Origin: Nitratireductor aestuarii
GTDB lineage: Bacteria > Pseudomonadota > Alphaproteobacteria > Rhizobiales > Rhizobiaceae
Length of the DNA: 64,000 nucleotides
Direction: 5' to 3'
Assembly (NCBI RefSeq): GCF_014641695.1
Contig: NZ_BMIF01000007.1
Coordinates: 1-64,000, forward strand
In this document: piece after piece, positions 54,440 to 64,000 of the stretch
How positions within the stretch are numbered: the stretch's first letter is position 1
Layout: the number at the start of each line of letters is the position of its first letter
Made by a program: the position numbers and the translations under genes
The notes under the pieces: model-generated
What the model was told of the DNA's origin: nothing
The model's input: only the letters and a program-made list of their open reading frames with translations
The model's database searches: none

Positions 54440-54560
54440 CAGAATCCCTTGCGACGTTGCCTCATTCTTAAAGCTCTCACGCTATCAAGGAAACTGCTTT
54501 CGCAGCTGGCCCCAAAGGGTTTAACAGGCAGCATAACAGTAGCTTTGCAAGGTGACGACC

Positions 54561-55547
54561 ATGAAGTGCAGTTTGTCGGTCGAGGTGGAGCGTTTCCCCA
54601 TCGCTGGAACCTTCCGGATAGCACGTGGTGCAAAGACGGAGGCCGTAGTGCTCGTCTGCACCATCCAGGACGGCGATTTTGCCGGACGCGGTGAATGCGT
54701 CCCTTACCCGCGTTACGGCGAAACGGTGGAAAGCGTCACCGCCCAGATCAGCGAGATGGCGGACGCAATCGCCGGCGGGATGACCCGCGAAGAGCTCGCC
54801 GAACGCTTTCGGGCCGGTGCCGCCCGCAATGCCGTCGATTGCGCCCTCTGGGATCTGGAAGCCAAGATGCAGGGCCGACGCGTGTTCCAGCTGATTGGCC
54901 AAAACGCGCCGCAACCGCTTGTTACGACTCAGACAATTTCGCTGGGGACGCCCGAAGAAATGGCGCGGGAGGCAGGGCGCCATGCGTCCCGTCCCGTGCT
55001 GAAGTTCAAGGTCGGGATGCCTGAAGGCGACGCCGAGCGGATCGAGGCTGTCCGCCGGGCCGCGCCCAACAGCCAGCTGATCCTTGACGCCAACGAAGGC
55101 TGGACCGAGCACAATCTCGAAGAAAATCTGCGCATCGCGACCGAATTCGGCGTCGCCCTCATTGAGCAGCCGCTGCCTGCGGGACGGGACGATGGCCTCG
55201 CGGAGGTGTCCCATACGGTTCCGATCTGCGCCGACGAAAGCCTTCATACGCGCAAGGATCTCGTGCAGCTGCGCGGCCGTTATGACGCGGTGAACATCAA
55301 GCTCGACAAGACGGGTGGTCTCACCGAAGCGCTTCTGTTGAAGGCTGAAGCCGAGCGGCTTGGCTTCTCGATCATGGTTGGCTGCATGGTCGGCACATCG
55401 CTTGCCATGGCGCCCGCCATCCTCGTTGCGCAGGGCGCCCAGTTCGTCGATCTCGACGGGCCGCTGCTTCTCGCCAGGGATCGCAACCCCGGCCTTCTCT
55501 ATGAAGGAGCATCCGTTCATCCGCCCGAGCCGGAGCTTTGGGGCTGA
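54561..55547 (+). CDS. dgcA: Dipeptide epimerase of the enolase superfamily (L-Ala-D/L-Glu type)
   Basis: 328 residues. Catalytic pieces of the muconate-cycloisomerase group: K148/K150 in LKFKVG, metal ligands D176 (LDANEGW), E202 (IEQPL) and D225 (ADES), and K247 (NIKLDKTGG). This set with two lysines fits racemases/epimerases. It would recycle cell-wall peptide L-Ala-D-Glu. AAGG lies about eight bases before the ATG; a GTG three codons earlier is possible. Substrate specificity is inferred. Confidence 0.87.
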   Translation: MKCSLSVEVERFPIAGTFRIARGAKTEAVVLVCTIQDGDFAGRGECVPYPRYGETVESVTAQISEMADAIAGGMTREELAERFRAGAARNAVDCALWDLEAKMQGRRVFQLIGQNAPQPLVTTQTISLGTPEEMAREAGRHASRPVLKFKVGMPEGDAERIEAVRRAAPNSQLILDANEGWTEHNLEENLRIATEFGVALIEQPLPAGRDDGLAEVSHTVPICADESLHTRKDLVQLRGRYDAVNIKLDKTGGLTEALLLKAEAERLGFSIMVGCMVGTSLAMAPAILVAQGAQFVDLDGPLLLARDRNPGLLYEGASVHPPEPELWG

Positions 55548-55666
55548 TTGGCAACAGGCTCTGGACTTTTTGGCAGATATCTATGATTGCATCCAGCTTC
55601 GGAAAGTGAAACCGTTCCGGCATAGAAAAGATTTGAATCAAGGTTTCAGGATTTGGCGGAATCACG

Positions 55667-56509
55667 TTGAAATTACTTCGGTTTGGCAGCTTTGGGTCAG
55701 AAAAGCCGGCAGTGCAGCTGGATGACGGGAGCATCCGCGATGTTTCCTCTCTCGTGCGCGACTACAGCCCAGACACGATCTCGCCCGCGCTCATCAAGAT
55801 CCTGCTCGATGCCGATCTCGATACTCTGCCGGTCGTGCCGAATGGCGTGCGCATCGGCGCACCGATCGCCCGCACCGGGCATTTCATTGCCATCGGCCTG
55901 AACTACGCCGATCACGCGGCAGAAACCGGTGCAGCCATTCCGTCCGAGCCGATCATCTTCTCGAAGGCGCCCAGCTCGCTCTCCGGCCCGACAGACGACG
56001 TGATCCTGCCCAAGGGTTCGACAAAGGGCGACTGGGAAGTGGAGCTCGCCGTGATCATCGGCGAACGCTGCCATTATGTGCCTGAAGAAAAGGCGCTGTC
56101 GAAAGTCTTCGGCTATGCCGTCTGCAATGACGTCTCCGAGCGCGAGTACCAGATGGAACGCGGCGGCCAGTGGATCAAGGGCAAGAGCGCTCCCACCTTC
56201 GGACCGCTCGGACCCTGGATCGTCACGCCTGACGAGATCGCAGACGTGCAGAACCTGGAGCTCTTCCTCGACCTCAACGGCGAGCCCATGCAGCGCGGCA
56301 ATACCAGCACGATGATCTTCTCCGTCGCGCATCTCATCTCCTATCTGTCGCAATTCATGGTGCTCGAGCCCGGCGACGTCATCACGACAGGAACGCCACC
56401 CGGCGTCGGCCTCGGAAAGACGCCCCAGATTTTCCTCAAAGCAGGTGATGAAATGCGCCTTGGAATTGCCGGGTTGGGCGAACAGAAACAAAAGGTTATA
56501 AGTCGCTAA
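55667..56509 (+). CDS. Fumarylacetoacetate hydrolase family protein
   Basis: 280 residues. GHFIAIGLNYADHAAETG, DWEVELAVIIGERC and VFGYAVCNDVSEREYQMERGGQW carry the metal-binding carboxylates; PGDVITTGTPPGVGLG is the closing motif. Members cut C-C bonds of 2-oxo acids, or isomerise them. The substrate is unknown; ureidoglycolate lyase or 2-keto-3-deoxy sugar acid dehydratase homologues look alike. The start is TTG at 55667 with no strong ribosome-binding site seen; later starts are less likely. Confidence 0.9.
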   Translation: MKLLRFGSFGSEKPAVQLDDGSIRDVSSLVRDYSPDTISPALIKILLDADLDTLPVVPNGVRIGAPIARTGHFIAIGLNYADHAAETGAAIPSEPIIFSKAPSSLSGPTDDVILPKGSTKGDWEVELAVIIGERCHYVPEEKALSKVFGYAVCNDVSEREYQMERGGQWIKGKSAPTFGPLGPWIVTPDEIADVQNLELFLDLNGEPMQRGNTSTMIFSVAHLISYLSQFMVLEPGDVITTGTPPGVGLGKTPQIFLKAGDEMRLGIAGLGEQKQKVISR

Positions 56510-56546
56510 GTTACAAAGCGATTCACGTTTGGGAAAGGGATGGACG

Positions 56547-58859
56547 ATGGCGGAAGACGCGCGCAAGACCGCGAACAATTCGGATCTCACGGAGGCTGCG
56601 CTCTTTTTTCATCGCTACCCGGTACCGGGCAAGCTTGAGATCCAGTCGACTAAATCGCTCGGCAACCAGCGCGACCTGGCTCTTGCCTATTCGCCCGGCG
56701 TGGCGGCGCCCTGCCTTGCGATCCACGAAAATCCGGCACTCGCAGCTGACTACACGTCGCGCGCCAATCTCGTTGCCGTCATCTCCAACGGAACGGCGGT
56801 GCTGGGCCTCGGCAACATCGGCCCCCTCGCCTCAAAGCCCGTGATGGAAGGCAAGGCCGTCCTGTTCAAGAAGTTCGCAGACATCAACGTCTTCGACATC
56901 GAGATCGACGCGCCCGAGATCGAGCGCATGGTCGAGACGATTGCGGCGCTTGAACCTACCTTCGGCGGCATCAACCTTGAGGACATCAAGGCGCCGGAGT
57001 GCTTCGAGGTCGAAGAACAGCTGAAGGCGCGGATGTCGATTCCGGTCTTCCATGACGACCAGCATGGCACGGCGATCATCGTTGCGGCTGCCGTGATGAA
57101 CGGCCTCCAGCTTGCCGGCAAGGATATCAGGACTGCCAAGATCGTGACTTCGGGCGCTGGTGCGGCTGCGCTCGCCTGCCTCAACCTGCTCGTCTCGCTT
57201 GGGGCCAAAACGGAGAACATCTGGATTACCGACCGCTTCGGCGTCGCCTACAAGGGCCGCGTCGAGGAGATGGACCGGTGGAAGGAGCCCTATCTCAAGG
57301 ACACCGAGGCTCGCACCCTTGCTGACGTGATCGGCGGTGCTGACGTGTTCCTCGGCCTCTCTGCCGCTGGCGTGCTGAAGCCCGAGCTTCTCGCCGAAAT
57401 GAACGAGAAGCCGTTGATCCTGGCGCTCGCCAATCCGACGCCGGAAATCATGCCGGACCTCGCGCGCCAGGCCCGGCCAGACGCGATGATCTGCACGGGT
57501 CGTTCGGACTTCCCGAACCAGGTCAACAACGTCATCTGCTTTCCGTACATCTTCCGTGGCGCGCTTGATGTCGGCGCGACCGCGATCAACGAGGAGATGA
57601 AGCTTGCAGCGGTTCATGCCATCGCGGCTCTCGCCCAGGAGGAGCCGTCCGATGTTGCCGCCCGCGCCTATTCAGGCGAGACGCCGATCTTCGGACCGGA
57701 GTTCCTGATCCCCTCGCCCTTCGATCCACGTCTCATCCTGCGCGTTGCACCGGCTGTCGCCAAGGCTGCAATGGAAACCGGCGTCGCCACGCGCCCGATC
57801 GAGGACATGGACGCCTATCTGGACAAGCTCAACCGCTTTGTGTTCCGCACCGGCTTCGTGATGAAGCCCGTGTTCTCGGCCGCCAAGCAGGCCAATCGCC
57901 AGCGCGTCATCTATGCGGATGGCGAGGACGAGCGCGTGCTGCGCGCCGCGCAGGTCGCACACGAAGAAGGCATCGCCTATCCGGTACTGATCGGCCGTCC
58001 GCATGTCATCGAGACGCGTCTCAAGCGCTATGGCCTGAAGATACGCGCGGGCAGCGAGTTCGACATCATCAACCCCGAGGACGATCCGCGCTACCGCGAC
58101 TATGTGGAGCTGCTCATCCGCCTGACCGGGCGTCGCGGCGTCAACACGGAAGCAGCCCGCCTGCTGGTGCGCACCAACAACACGGTGATCGCCGCACTTG
58201 CCATGATGCGCGACGAAGCCGACGCGATGCTCTGCGGCCTGGAAGGCCGGTTCGAACGGCACCTGCGCTATGTCGACATGATCATCGGTCGCGGCGAAGG
58301 GGTGAAGGAACTCTCGGCCCTTTCCATGCTGATCATGCAGCGCGGTGTTACATTCTTCACCGACACTTTCGTGACGCACAATCCGACAGCCGAAGAAATC
58401 GTCGAGATGACGCTGCTCGCGGCCAAGGAGATCCGCCGCTTCGGCATCGAACCCAAGGCAGCGCTGCTGTCGCATTCCAACTTCGGCTCGCGCGATTCCG
58501 AAAGCGCGCTCAAGATGCGCCGCGCGGTGAGCACGCTGCACCAGGTGGCGCCGGAACTGGCCGTCGAAGGCGAGATGAACGGCGATGCCGCGCTGAACGA
58601 GGCGTTGCGTCAGCGCATCTATCCGCATGCGAACATGAGCGGCGAAGCGAACCTGCTCGTCTTCCCCGACCTCGATTCAGCGAACATCACGCTTACGACG
58701 GTGAAGACGATGACGGATGCGCTCCATGTGGGCCCGATCCTGCTCGGCGTGGCGAAGCCAGCGCATATCCTCACCCCGTCGGTCACCTCGCGCGGCATCG
58801 TGAACATGACGGCTTTCGCAGCCGTTGAAGCCTGGAACGCAAAAAACGGCGTGGCTTAA
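56547..58859 (+). CDS. maeB: Malic enzyme fused to a phosphotransacetylase-like domain
   Basis: 770 residues. The malic enzyme part (1-430) has [52 protein letters not shown] and the dinucleotide site [12 protein letters not shown]. The rest resembles phosphotransacetylase ([34 protein letters not shown]) but is probably regulatory. It converts malate to pyruvate. Sinorhizobium has NAD- (Dme) and NADP- (Tme) versions, which cannot be told apart here. Start MAEDARK at 56547 fits. Confidence 0.95.
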   Translation: MAEDARKTANNSDLTEAALFFHRYPVPGKLEIQSTKSLGNQRDLALAYSPGVAAPCLAIHENPALAADYTSRANLVAVISNGTAVLGLGNIGPLASKPVMEGKAVLFKKFADINVFDIEIDAPEIERMVETIAALEPTFGGINLEDIKAPECFEVEEQLKARMSIPVFHDDQHGTAIIVAAAVMNGLQLAGKDIRTAKIVTSGAGAAALACLNLLVSLGAKTENIWITDRFGVAYKGRVEEMDRWKEPYLKDTEARTLADVIGGADVFLGLSAAGVLKPELLAEMNEKPLILALANPTPEIMPDLARQARPDAMICTGRSDFPNQVNNVICFPYIFRGALDVGATAINEEMKLAAVHAIAALAQEEPSDVAARAYSGETPIFGPEFLIPSPFDPRLILRVAPAVAKAAMETGVATRPIEDMDAYLDKLNRFVFRTGFVMKPVFSAAKQANRQRVIYADGEDERVLRAAQVAHEEGIAYPVLIGRPHVIETRLKRYGLKIRAGSEFDIINPEDDPRYRDYVELLIRLTGRRGVNTEAARLLVRTNNTVIAALAMMRDEADAMLCGLEGRFERHLRYVDMIIGRGEGVKELSALSMLIMQRGVTFFTDTFVTHNPTAEEIVEMTLLAAKEIRRFGIEPKAALLSHSNFGSRDSESALKMRRAVSTLHQVAPELAVEGEMNGDAALNEALRQRIYPHANMSGEANLLVFPDLDSANITLTTVKTMTDALHVGPILLGVAKPAHILTPSVTSRGIVNMTAFAAVEAWNAKNGVA

Positions 58860-59001
58860 GAAGCGGACCGGATGGAAACCAGCTGGCGATATACCCAAAT
58901 AATCGCCAGCTGTGCTTCTCACCAATTAACCGGTTTACGTCTTCTGCAAGCTTCTTTAGAGCTATTCGCGAAGACAACGCGTGAAAGAGACTGCTGTAAT
59001 T

Positions 59002-59547
59002 ATGGCCGACGATCGCATCCGCTACGACATTCTTGTGCAGGAAGCTGCACGCGGCGTCATACGCAAAGTGCTGCAGGAAACAGCGCAGGCTGGCCTGCCG
59101 GGCGAGCATCATTTCTTCATTACCTTCGTCACGACGGCGCCGGGTGTGCGCATTTCCAGCGCGTTGCGCGAGCGTTACCCCGAGCAGATGACAATCGTCA
59201 TCCAGCACCAGTACTGGGACCTGAAGGCGCACGAAAAGGGTTTCGAGATCGTGCTTTCCTTCTCCGACGTTCCGGAGAAGCTCGAGATCCCCTACTCGGC
59301 CATCCGCGGCTTCTACGATCCGCATGCGAACTTCGAGATGGAGTTCGACGACGTCCGTCCGGCTGTTGCCGACGAGGCTCCCGTGCAGGAATTCCAGCCG
59401 CGTGACGCTGAGGCTGGCAAGGCCGCTGACAAGCCCAAGAAGGCGAAGCAGCCGAAGAAAGCGGACGCTGAAGACAAACCTGATGCGGACGGTTCCGGCA
59501 ACAAGGGCGCCGAAGTCGTCTCATTGGATGCCTTCCGGAAGAAATAA
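59002..59547 (+). CDS. sspB: ClpXP adaptor protein SspB
   Basis: 181 residues, alphaproteobacterial SspB: IRYDILVQEAARGVIRKVL, HHFFITFVTTAPGVRIS and FEIVLSFSDVPEKLEIPYSAIRGFYDP form the core; a charged linker (KPKKAKQPKKADAEDK) leads to the tail EVVSLDAFRKK, which is probably the short ClpX-binding peptide. It delivers ssrA-tagged proteins to ClpXP, whose genes are also in this window. The GTG seven codons earlier is an alternative start. Confidence 0.92.
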   Translation: MADDRIRYDILVQEAARGVIRKVLQETAQAGLPGEHHFFITFVTTAPGVRISSALRERYPEQMTIVIQHQYWDLKAHEKGFEIVLSFSDVPEKLEIPYSAIRGFYDPHANFEMEFDDVRPAVADEAPVQEFQPRDAEAGKAADKPKKAKQPKKADAEDKPDADGSGNKGAEVVSLDAFRKK

Positions 59548-59549
59548 GG

Positions 59550-59756
59550 ATGGGCGAAGTCGTCAACCTCAGGGCACGACGAAAGGCCAAGGCGCGGTCT
59601 GACAAGGAACGTCAGGCCGAGGAGAACCGGATCAAGTTCGGCCGCACGCTCGCCGAGCGTGATCGCGCCAAAAAACTAAGTGAAATCGAGAAGAAGAGGC
59701 TCGATTCTCACCTTCTGCAGGAAGACACCCCACCCGAGGACGACGCTGAGAAATGA
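59550..59756 (+). CDS. DUF4169 family protein
   Basis: 68 residues, highly charged and helical: MGEVVNLRARRKAKARSDKE, ENRIKFGRTLAERDRAKKL. This matches the DUF4169 pattern, usual between sspB-like genes and a ribbon-helix-helix gene in rhizobia. It starts two bases after the sspB stop and overlaps the next gene by four. Function unknown. Confidence 0.87.
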   Translation: MGEVVNLRARRKAKARSDKERQAEENRIKFGRTLAERDRAKKLSEIEKKRLDSHLLQEDTPPEDDAEK

Positions 59757-59986
59757 GCCTGCAGCGCAAACGTTCGGTGACCCTTCACGGCCACCGCACG
59801 AGCTTTTCGCTTGAGGATGAATTCTTCGAGGAAATCCAGCGTATCGCGCGTGAGCGCAGTCAGGCCGTCGCTGCCCTGATCGCGGAGATCGACGATGCCC
59901 GTCCCCGCGAAATCAACCTCTCGTCCGCCCTGCGCCTCTTCGTGCTCAACGACCTAAAGGCGAAGGTCTCCGTCAACGCGAATTGA
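59753..59986 (+). CDS. Ribbon-helix-helix domain protein
   Basis: 77 residues: RKRSVTLHGHRTSFSLEDEFFEEIQRIARERSQ then INLSSALRLFVLNDLKAK. This resembles the RHH_4 class of short DNA-binding proteins found next to sspB and DUF4169 in alphaproteobacteria. It could be a small regulator. The final 14 bases overlap the end of the convergent AsmA gene. Confidence 0.85.
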   Translation: MSLQRKRSVTLHGHRTSFSLEDEFFEEIQRIARERSQAVAALIAEIDDARPREINLSSALRLFVLNDLKAKVSVNAN

Positions 59987-62900
59987 ACAGCTCGAAAAGC
60001 CGGCGGCGGTTCTCGTCAGGCGTCAGCCTGCGGGTGCCCTGCGTTTCGCCGGAGTTGTAGTTGAGCATGGAGTTGGACCCACCCCCAGCCGGCGATGGAG
60101 TGACGGGTGCAACAAGGCCCTGGGGCGGGATCCTGATCTGGGGGATCTGCTGCTGCTCCCGCTCCATCTGCTTCTGGACTTCCAGCCGACGCTTTTCCTC
60201 AGCAGCCCGACGCGCTGCCTCCGCCGCCTTGCGCTTTTCTTCTGCAGCGCGGCGTTCTGCCTCCTCGCGCTGCCGGCGCGCCTCTTCCGCCGCCTTGCGG
60301 CTACGTTCGGCCTCGCGCTCAATGCGGATACGCTCAGCCTCTTCCGCCGCACGGATCGCCGCCTGCTGCTCATAATAGCGCTGTTCACGGCGCAGCCGCT
60401 GCGTCTCCAGCAGAACCGCCTGCATGTGTTCGACGCGGTCCTGCTCGCGCTCCAGAGCGCGCTGGGTCAGGAACTGAGCGAGCGGCTCGGTGTCGAGCGT
60501 GCTGGCCGCTTCTCCCAGCGGGCCGGACAGGCTGAAGCGTACGGTCGGGTCCGCACCTGCCACCGCATCGATACCCGGTTCAAAGGTGAGACTTCCCGAG
60601 GCAGAAACGCTGCGGTCGCGGAAGTTTGCCGACCCTTCAACGCTCATGCGTGCCCCTTCGTTGGCGAGCTGCAGCGGCGGGAAACGGGCAACGCCATTGG
60701 CCACAGTGAAGGCAAGTTCGGCTGAGCCCGCCTCGAATTTACCGTTCCTGATGATGTCAGGTGCGAAGGTTTCGATATGAGATGCATCGACCTCGGGGCC
60801 AAGCTCATCGGCCTTTTCGAGCAACAGCTTGAACGCCTGTGGGTTAAGGCCTGAGATGGCTATATCCTTGAGCGTGGCCGACCCCGAGCCGGACAGCGCT
60901 ACAACGAGCGCGTTGACCGATTTGCCGGTGGCGCTGACGGTCGCATTCACGTTGGCGGAACCGGACAGACCACTCTCCGGCAGCAGCTTCAAGAGCGGCA
61001 CTTCTTCGAGCTCGAACTGGGCAGAGAGAAGCCCGGTTCCCTGATCATTGCGCAGCTCCGTCAGTCCCTTCACGCGGCCACCAAAAAGCGTACCGGACAC
61101 GTTGGAAAGCGCCAGGCGTTCGGTGTCGAGCCGCAGCTGCATGTTGGCAGACTCAGCGGCTGTCCAGTCGCCCAGCCAAAGGCGCTCGGTCGTCAGATCC
61201 ACATCGGCCGTGAAGGGCATGCTCGGCTGGCGTTGAAGCGAGGCTTCGGGCCATGTACCCTCCCCCGGTTGCAGCGCCTCGCTACCGGTCACCATCTCCA
61301 CGGCAAGCGCAAGATCAAGCGTGCCCAGGTGGAGCTCGCCGGTGACGTGCGGGATGCTGTTGCGCATCTCGGCGTTGAGATCCCCGTGAAGGCTCGAACC
61401 GGCGATCTGGCCCGTCACATCGCTGATTACGGCGAGCTTCTCGCCCACGTCGATCGAGGCTCTGATTTCCGCCGGAAGACCATAGCCAAAGCCCGGCAAC
61501 GCAATGCCGGCAGCAGACAGCCAAGGTTCCAGGTCTCCGGATCTTAGCTCCACTTCGCCACGGGAGTTGAACTGGTCCTCGTCGCGGGCCACCGTGCCGT
61601 TAAACGTCGCGGCAAGATCCTCGCCCTTGAAGGTCACCGTGGTAGCCGCACCGTCTGCGAGCTTTCCGGAAAGGCTTGCTTCAAGCGTGGCGTCCCCAGC
61701 AAATCCCAAGGGCAGTCCCGGCAGACCCACCAGCGCGTAGAGATTTGCAGGCTCGGCATTGCGTGCCGTCAGCTGCAGTTCAATCGGTGTATCAGCGCCA
61801 AGGGCAAGATCCTGCGCGCTTCCGTTCAGCGTGAAGTCGGTGCCGCCCGCGACACCTTTCACAGTCAGATTGCTGGAGCCATCGACAGAACGGCCAGCGA
61901 GAATGTCCACCTTCCCCTCTTCCAGCAGGCCCGGATAGAGGGAGGCATTGCGCGCGAGGAGCTGGATCGGCCGGACATCCGGCAGGTTCTGGGCAAGCAG
62001 ACTCACGAAGGGAGCTAGATCGACGGCGACGATGGTGGCGTCGACGCTGCCGGCGGGATTCGCCGAGAGGGTCTCGATGCGTCCCGTGGCGCTGACATTT
62101 GCGCCCGCCAGGCCGGTTGCGGAGAAGCGATCAATTTCCAGCACCTGCTCGCGCAGGCGAAGCTCCGTCTCGATACGCTCGGCTTCAATGCCGCGCGACA
62201 CGACGGGTCCGGCAGCAAACTCTACGTCGACATCGTGATCGGCGACGCGGTTCTGCCCCTGTTCATCGATGAAAAGCGAGGCAAAGGCCCGCAGCCCGTC
62301 GACATCCAGACGTCCGCCATCGAGCGAGACGAGGATCGATGCACGGCGATCAGCCGGACTCTGCCGCTCCAGACGCCCGCCAAACCGTGCTTCGCCCAGG
62401 ATGAGCTCAAGGTTCTCGAAAGTCTGCTGGGTGGCGCTCAGCGTCACATCGGCGCTGAAGCCAGCGGCCGGAAGACGGCGGATTGCGTCATCCACATCGC
62501 GGGCCACCCACATGGCAAACCCCGAGGGCTGGGAGATGGCGAGCAACATCTTGCCGGCAAACGAGACCTCGTCACCTACGGCGAGAAGCCCCTTGCCTTC
62601 AAAGCGGGTGCGGCCCGGCAGGGTCGCGGCGACGGAGCTGATGCTCCAGCCTTCCGCCACAGGTTCGGCCTGAACCTTGATGTCTCGGATTGTCGTATCG
62701 CCCGCCACGATCGCCGGGAGGTTGACCGAAACGGTGCCCGGGATGGACGGCTTCGGCAGGCCAGACACGAAATTCGCAAAGGCAGCGATGCGTTCACCCG
62801 CCGTGATCAACGACTTGTCCGCCTGATCGGCCGAACCCTCCCAGCGCAACTGCGCCCCGTCCGCGACAATCGAGAAGGATGGATCGATGCCGAAGGCAAG

Positions 62901-63755
62901 CTCTGCATGACCATCCGCCGTATAAGGATCTTCTGCCGTTCCCGAAACCAGTCGGAACTCGTCAATGCCCAGGCGTTGGTGGCTGAGGTTGAACTTGCCG
63001 GTCACTCGGTTCGCTATCACCGGTGGCGCTGGATTTTCCGCGTTTGTCTGAACATCGGCAAAGGAGCGCAGATCGAAATTGCCCGCATATTGGGCCTTGC
63101 CTTCGCTGACGCTTGCCTGACCGTCGACATCCAGCGCGAAAGGCAGGCCCTCCGGCTGGGCCGAAACGCGAATGCGGATGCCCTCGGCGCTTCCTGTTCC
63201 GGTGGAACCCGAGACCCTCATTGGCAGTCCGTCAACCTTCAACTGGCCCTGCACCCGCCATGGCCCTGCGAGAGAGCGAGCGGAGAGTTCGCTGTTGATG
63301 TCGCTCAGCACGATACTACGCTGGTTGGCGCCACGATGAACCGTAATGCTTCCGTCAGTTACGGTCAGCCGCTCCAGGCTTACCTGCTGCGGATCGAAGG
63401 GCGAGGATGGCCGCATGGCCCAATCAACGCGCCCTTCGTCGTCGATGCGGATGTTGGCGCGGGGCCGTACCAAGCGCATGTCGAAGATCAGCACCTCACC
63501 GCTCAGGAATGGAGCGAGCTCCGCATCCATCGAAAATTCTTCGATGGTCATTGCTGGCTCGTCAGGCGTCGTACCGGCAACGACCACGTCGCTGAAGGTG
63601 ACAGAAGGGAATGGCAGGAGCCGTGCGCGGGCAGACCCTTCCACGCGAACGTCACGGCCCAGGATGATCCCGGCCTGGCGTTCGAAGTCGGCACGGTAAT
63701 TGGCCCAATCGATGAAATAGGGAGCCACGAGCGCAGCTGTCAGCAGCAGCACCAC
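59973..63755 (-). CDS. Large AsmA-family protein
   Basis: 1260 residues from a GTG at 63755. The N-terminal membrane helix (VLLLTAALVAPYFIDW) leads into an AsmA domain (RADFERQAGIILGRDVRVEGSARARLLPFPSVTF); the long middle is beta-strand-rich, as in the bridge-like lipid transport group of AsmA proteins, and the C-terminus (about residues 1125-1225) is an Arg/Glu/Ala coiled coil (RIRIEREAERSRKAAEEARRQ) followed by a Pro/Gln-rich end. A CTG at 63788, with AGGGAG seven bases upstream, would add LARLFVFLGGL and give a complete helix; the frame is closed by TGA just before. Role in outer-membrane biogenesis is an inference. Confidence 0.88.
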   Translation of the reverse strand: MVLLLTAALVAPYFIDWANYRADFERQAGIILGRDVRVEGSARARLLPFPSVTFSDVVVAGTTPDEPAMTIEEFSMDAELAPFLSGEVLIFDMRLVRPRANIRIDDEGRVDWAMRPSSPFDPQQVSLERLTVTDGSITVHRGANQRSIVLSDINSELSARSLAGPWRVQGQLKVDGLPMRVSGSTGTGSAEGIRIRVSAQPEGLPFALDVDGQASVSEGKAQYAGNFDLRSFADVQTNAENPAPPVIANRVTGKFNLSHQRLGIDEFRLVSGTAEDPYTADGHAELAFGIDPSFSIVADGAQLRWEGSADQADKSLITAGERIAAFANFVSGLPKPSIPGTVSVNLPAIVAGDTTIRDIKVQAEPVAEGWSISSVAATLPGRTRFEGKGLLAVGDEVSFAGKMLLAISQPSGFAMWVARDVDDAIRRLPAAGFSADVTLSATQQTFENLELILGEARFGGRLERQSPADRRASILVSLDGGRLDVDGLRAFASLFIDEQGQNRVADHDVDVEFAAGPVVSRGIEAERIETELRLREQVLEIDRFSATGLAGANVSATGRIETLSANPAGSVDATIVAVDLAPFVSLLAQNLPDVRPIQLLARNASLYPGLLEEGKVDILAGRSVDGSSNLTVKGVAGGTDFTLNGSAQDLALGADTPIELQLTARNAEPANLYALVGLPGLPLGFAGDATLEASLSGKLADGAATTVTFKGEDLAATFNGTVARDEDQFNSRGEVELRSGDLEPWLSAAGIALPGFGYGLPAEIRASIDVGEKLAVISDVTGQIAGSSLHGDLNAEMRNSIPHVTGELHLGTLDLALAVEMVTGSEALQPGEGTWPEASLQRQPSMPFTADVDLTTERLWLGDWTAAESANMQLRLDTERLALSNVSGTLFGGRVKGLTELRNDQGTGLLSAQFELEEVPLLKLLPESGLSGSANVNATVSATGKSVNALVVALSGSGSATLKDIAISGLNPQAFKLLLEKADELGPEVDASHIETFAPDIIRNGKFEAGSAELAFTVANGVARFPPLQLANEGARMSVEGSANFRDRSVSASGSLTFEPGIDAVAGADPTVRFSLSGPLGEAASTLDTEPLAQFLTQRALEREQDRVEHMQAVLLETQRLRREQRYYEQQAAIRAAEEAERIRIEREAERSRKAAEEARRQREEAERRAAEEKRKAAEAARRAAEEKRRLEVQKQMEREQQQIPQIRIPPQGLVAPVTPSPAGGGSNSMLNYNSGETQGTRRLTPDENRRRLFELFNSR

Positions 63756-64000
63756 AAGCCCGCCTAAGAAGACGAAGAGCCTAGCCAGTTTTCAACTCCC
63801 TACGTTTCATCACCACGCAAGCGCACTGCGAATTTTTCAGTACGACAAGACTAACAGCAATCCTGGGCCACAACGAGACAAACCAAAGAGGGTTCACCAT
63901 CCGCGAAAAATGTGTTGGCCCCGATATAGCGGCACAGATGCAGTTGTGCAGCCTCTGAACAATTATCCCACAACGAGTTATATTTTGGTGCGAATTGCCA

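Noticed and set aside
62235-63767. Plus-strand open frame of about 510 codons opposite the AsmA-like gene
   Set aside because: Composition typical of an antisense shadow; the minus strand has a coherent AsmA protein.

Overview
The window looks like chromosomal DNA of an alphaproteobacterium of the Rhizobiales, most probably a Rhizobiaceae member close to Agrobacterium, Rhizobium or Sinorhizobium. The grounds are the GC-rich coding style, the block clpP-clpX-lon-hupB on one strand, a short (type 2) argC, rplM-rpsI, a sigma-54-type promoter before glnB-glnA, an MlaE with an N-terminal STAS domain, a malic enzyme fused to a phosphotransacetylase-like domain, and an alphaproteobacterial SspB. The assignment comes from recognising families and gene order, not from a database search.

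Layout. 1-5800 is accessory: the tail of an unidentified gene, a small orphan ORF, a DUF1194 protein, a manganese catalase, a PAS/HWE histidine kinase, and a compact minus-strand lysis-like cassette (muramidase with a membrane tail, small membrane protein, overlapping spanin-like pair) with no other phage genes. 5801-31414 is mostly housekeeping: an SMR exporter, the HU/Lon/ClpX/ClpP block, O-acetylhomoserine sulfhydrylase, a crotonase, rplM-rpsI, argC, cysteine synthase, RhlE, threonine ammonia-lyase, TrkH, an old-yellow-enzyme homologue, adenine deaminase, arylamine N-acetyltransferase, GlmU, CcdA and tRNA-Lys(UUU).

31513-42254 is a surface-glycan island. Five minus-strand genes include glycosyltransferases, one of them a protein of about 1570 residues that strings together an FkbM methyltransferase, a repeated coiled coil and several glycosyltransferase-like modules. 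A divergent ABC-2 exporter pair (Wzm/Wzt type) lies next to them. A plausible reading is synthesis, modification and export of a polysaccharide.

42285-46075 is a sulfate/thiosulfate ABC transporter (cysA, cysW, cysT, sbp). With the cysteine synthase and MetY it gives the window a sulfur-assimilation theme. 46650-50265 holds the NAD(P)HX repair enzyme and glnB-glnA. 50392-54439 is a complete Mla-type lipid transport operon. 54561-58859 carries a dipeptide epimerase, a fumarylacetoacetase-family hydrolase and malic enzyme. The end has sspB, two small genes (DUF4169 and ribbon-helix-helix) and a very large AsmA-like protein whose real start may be a CTG codon.

The most interesting parts are the giant glycan-assembly protein and its unnamed neighbour, the orphan lysis cassette, a candidate 30-residue membrane protein after the DUF1697 gene, and several inverted repeats in leaders and gaps.
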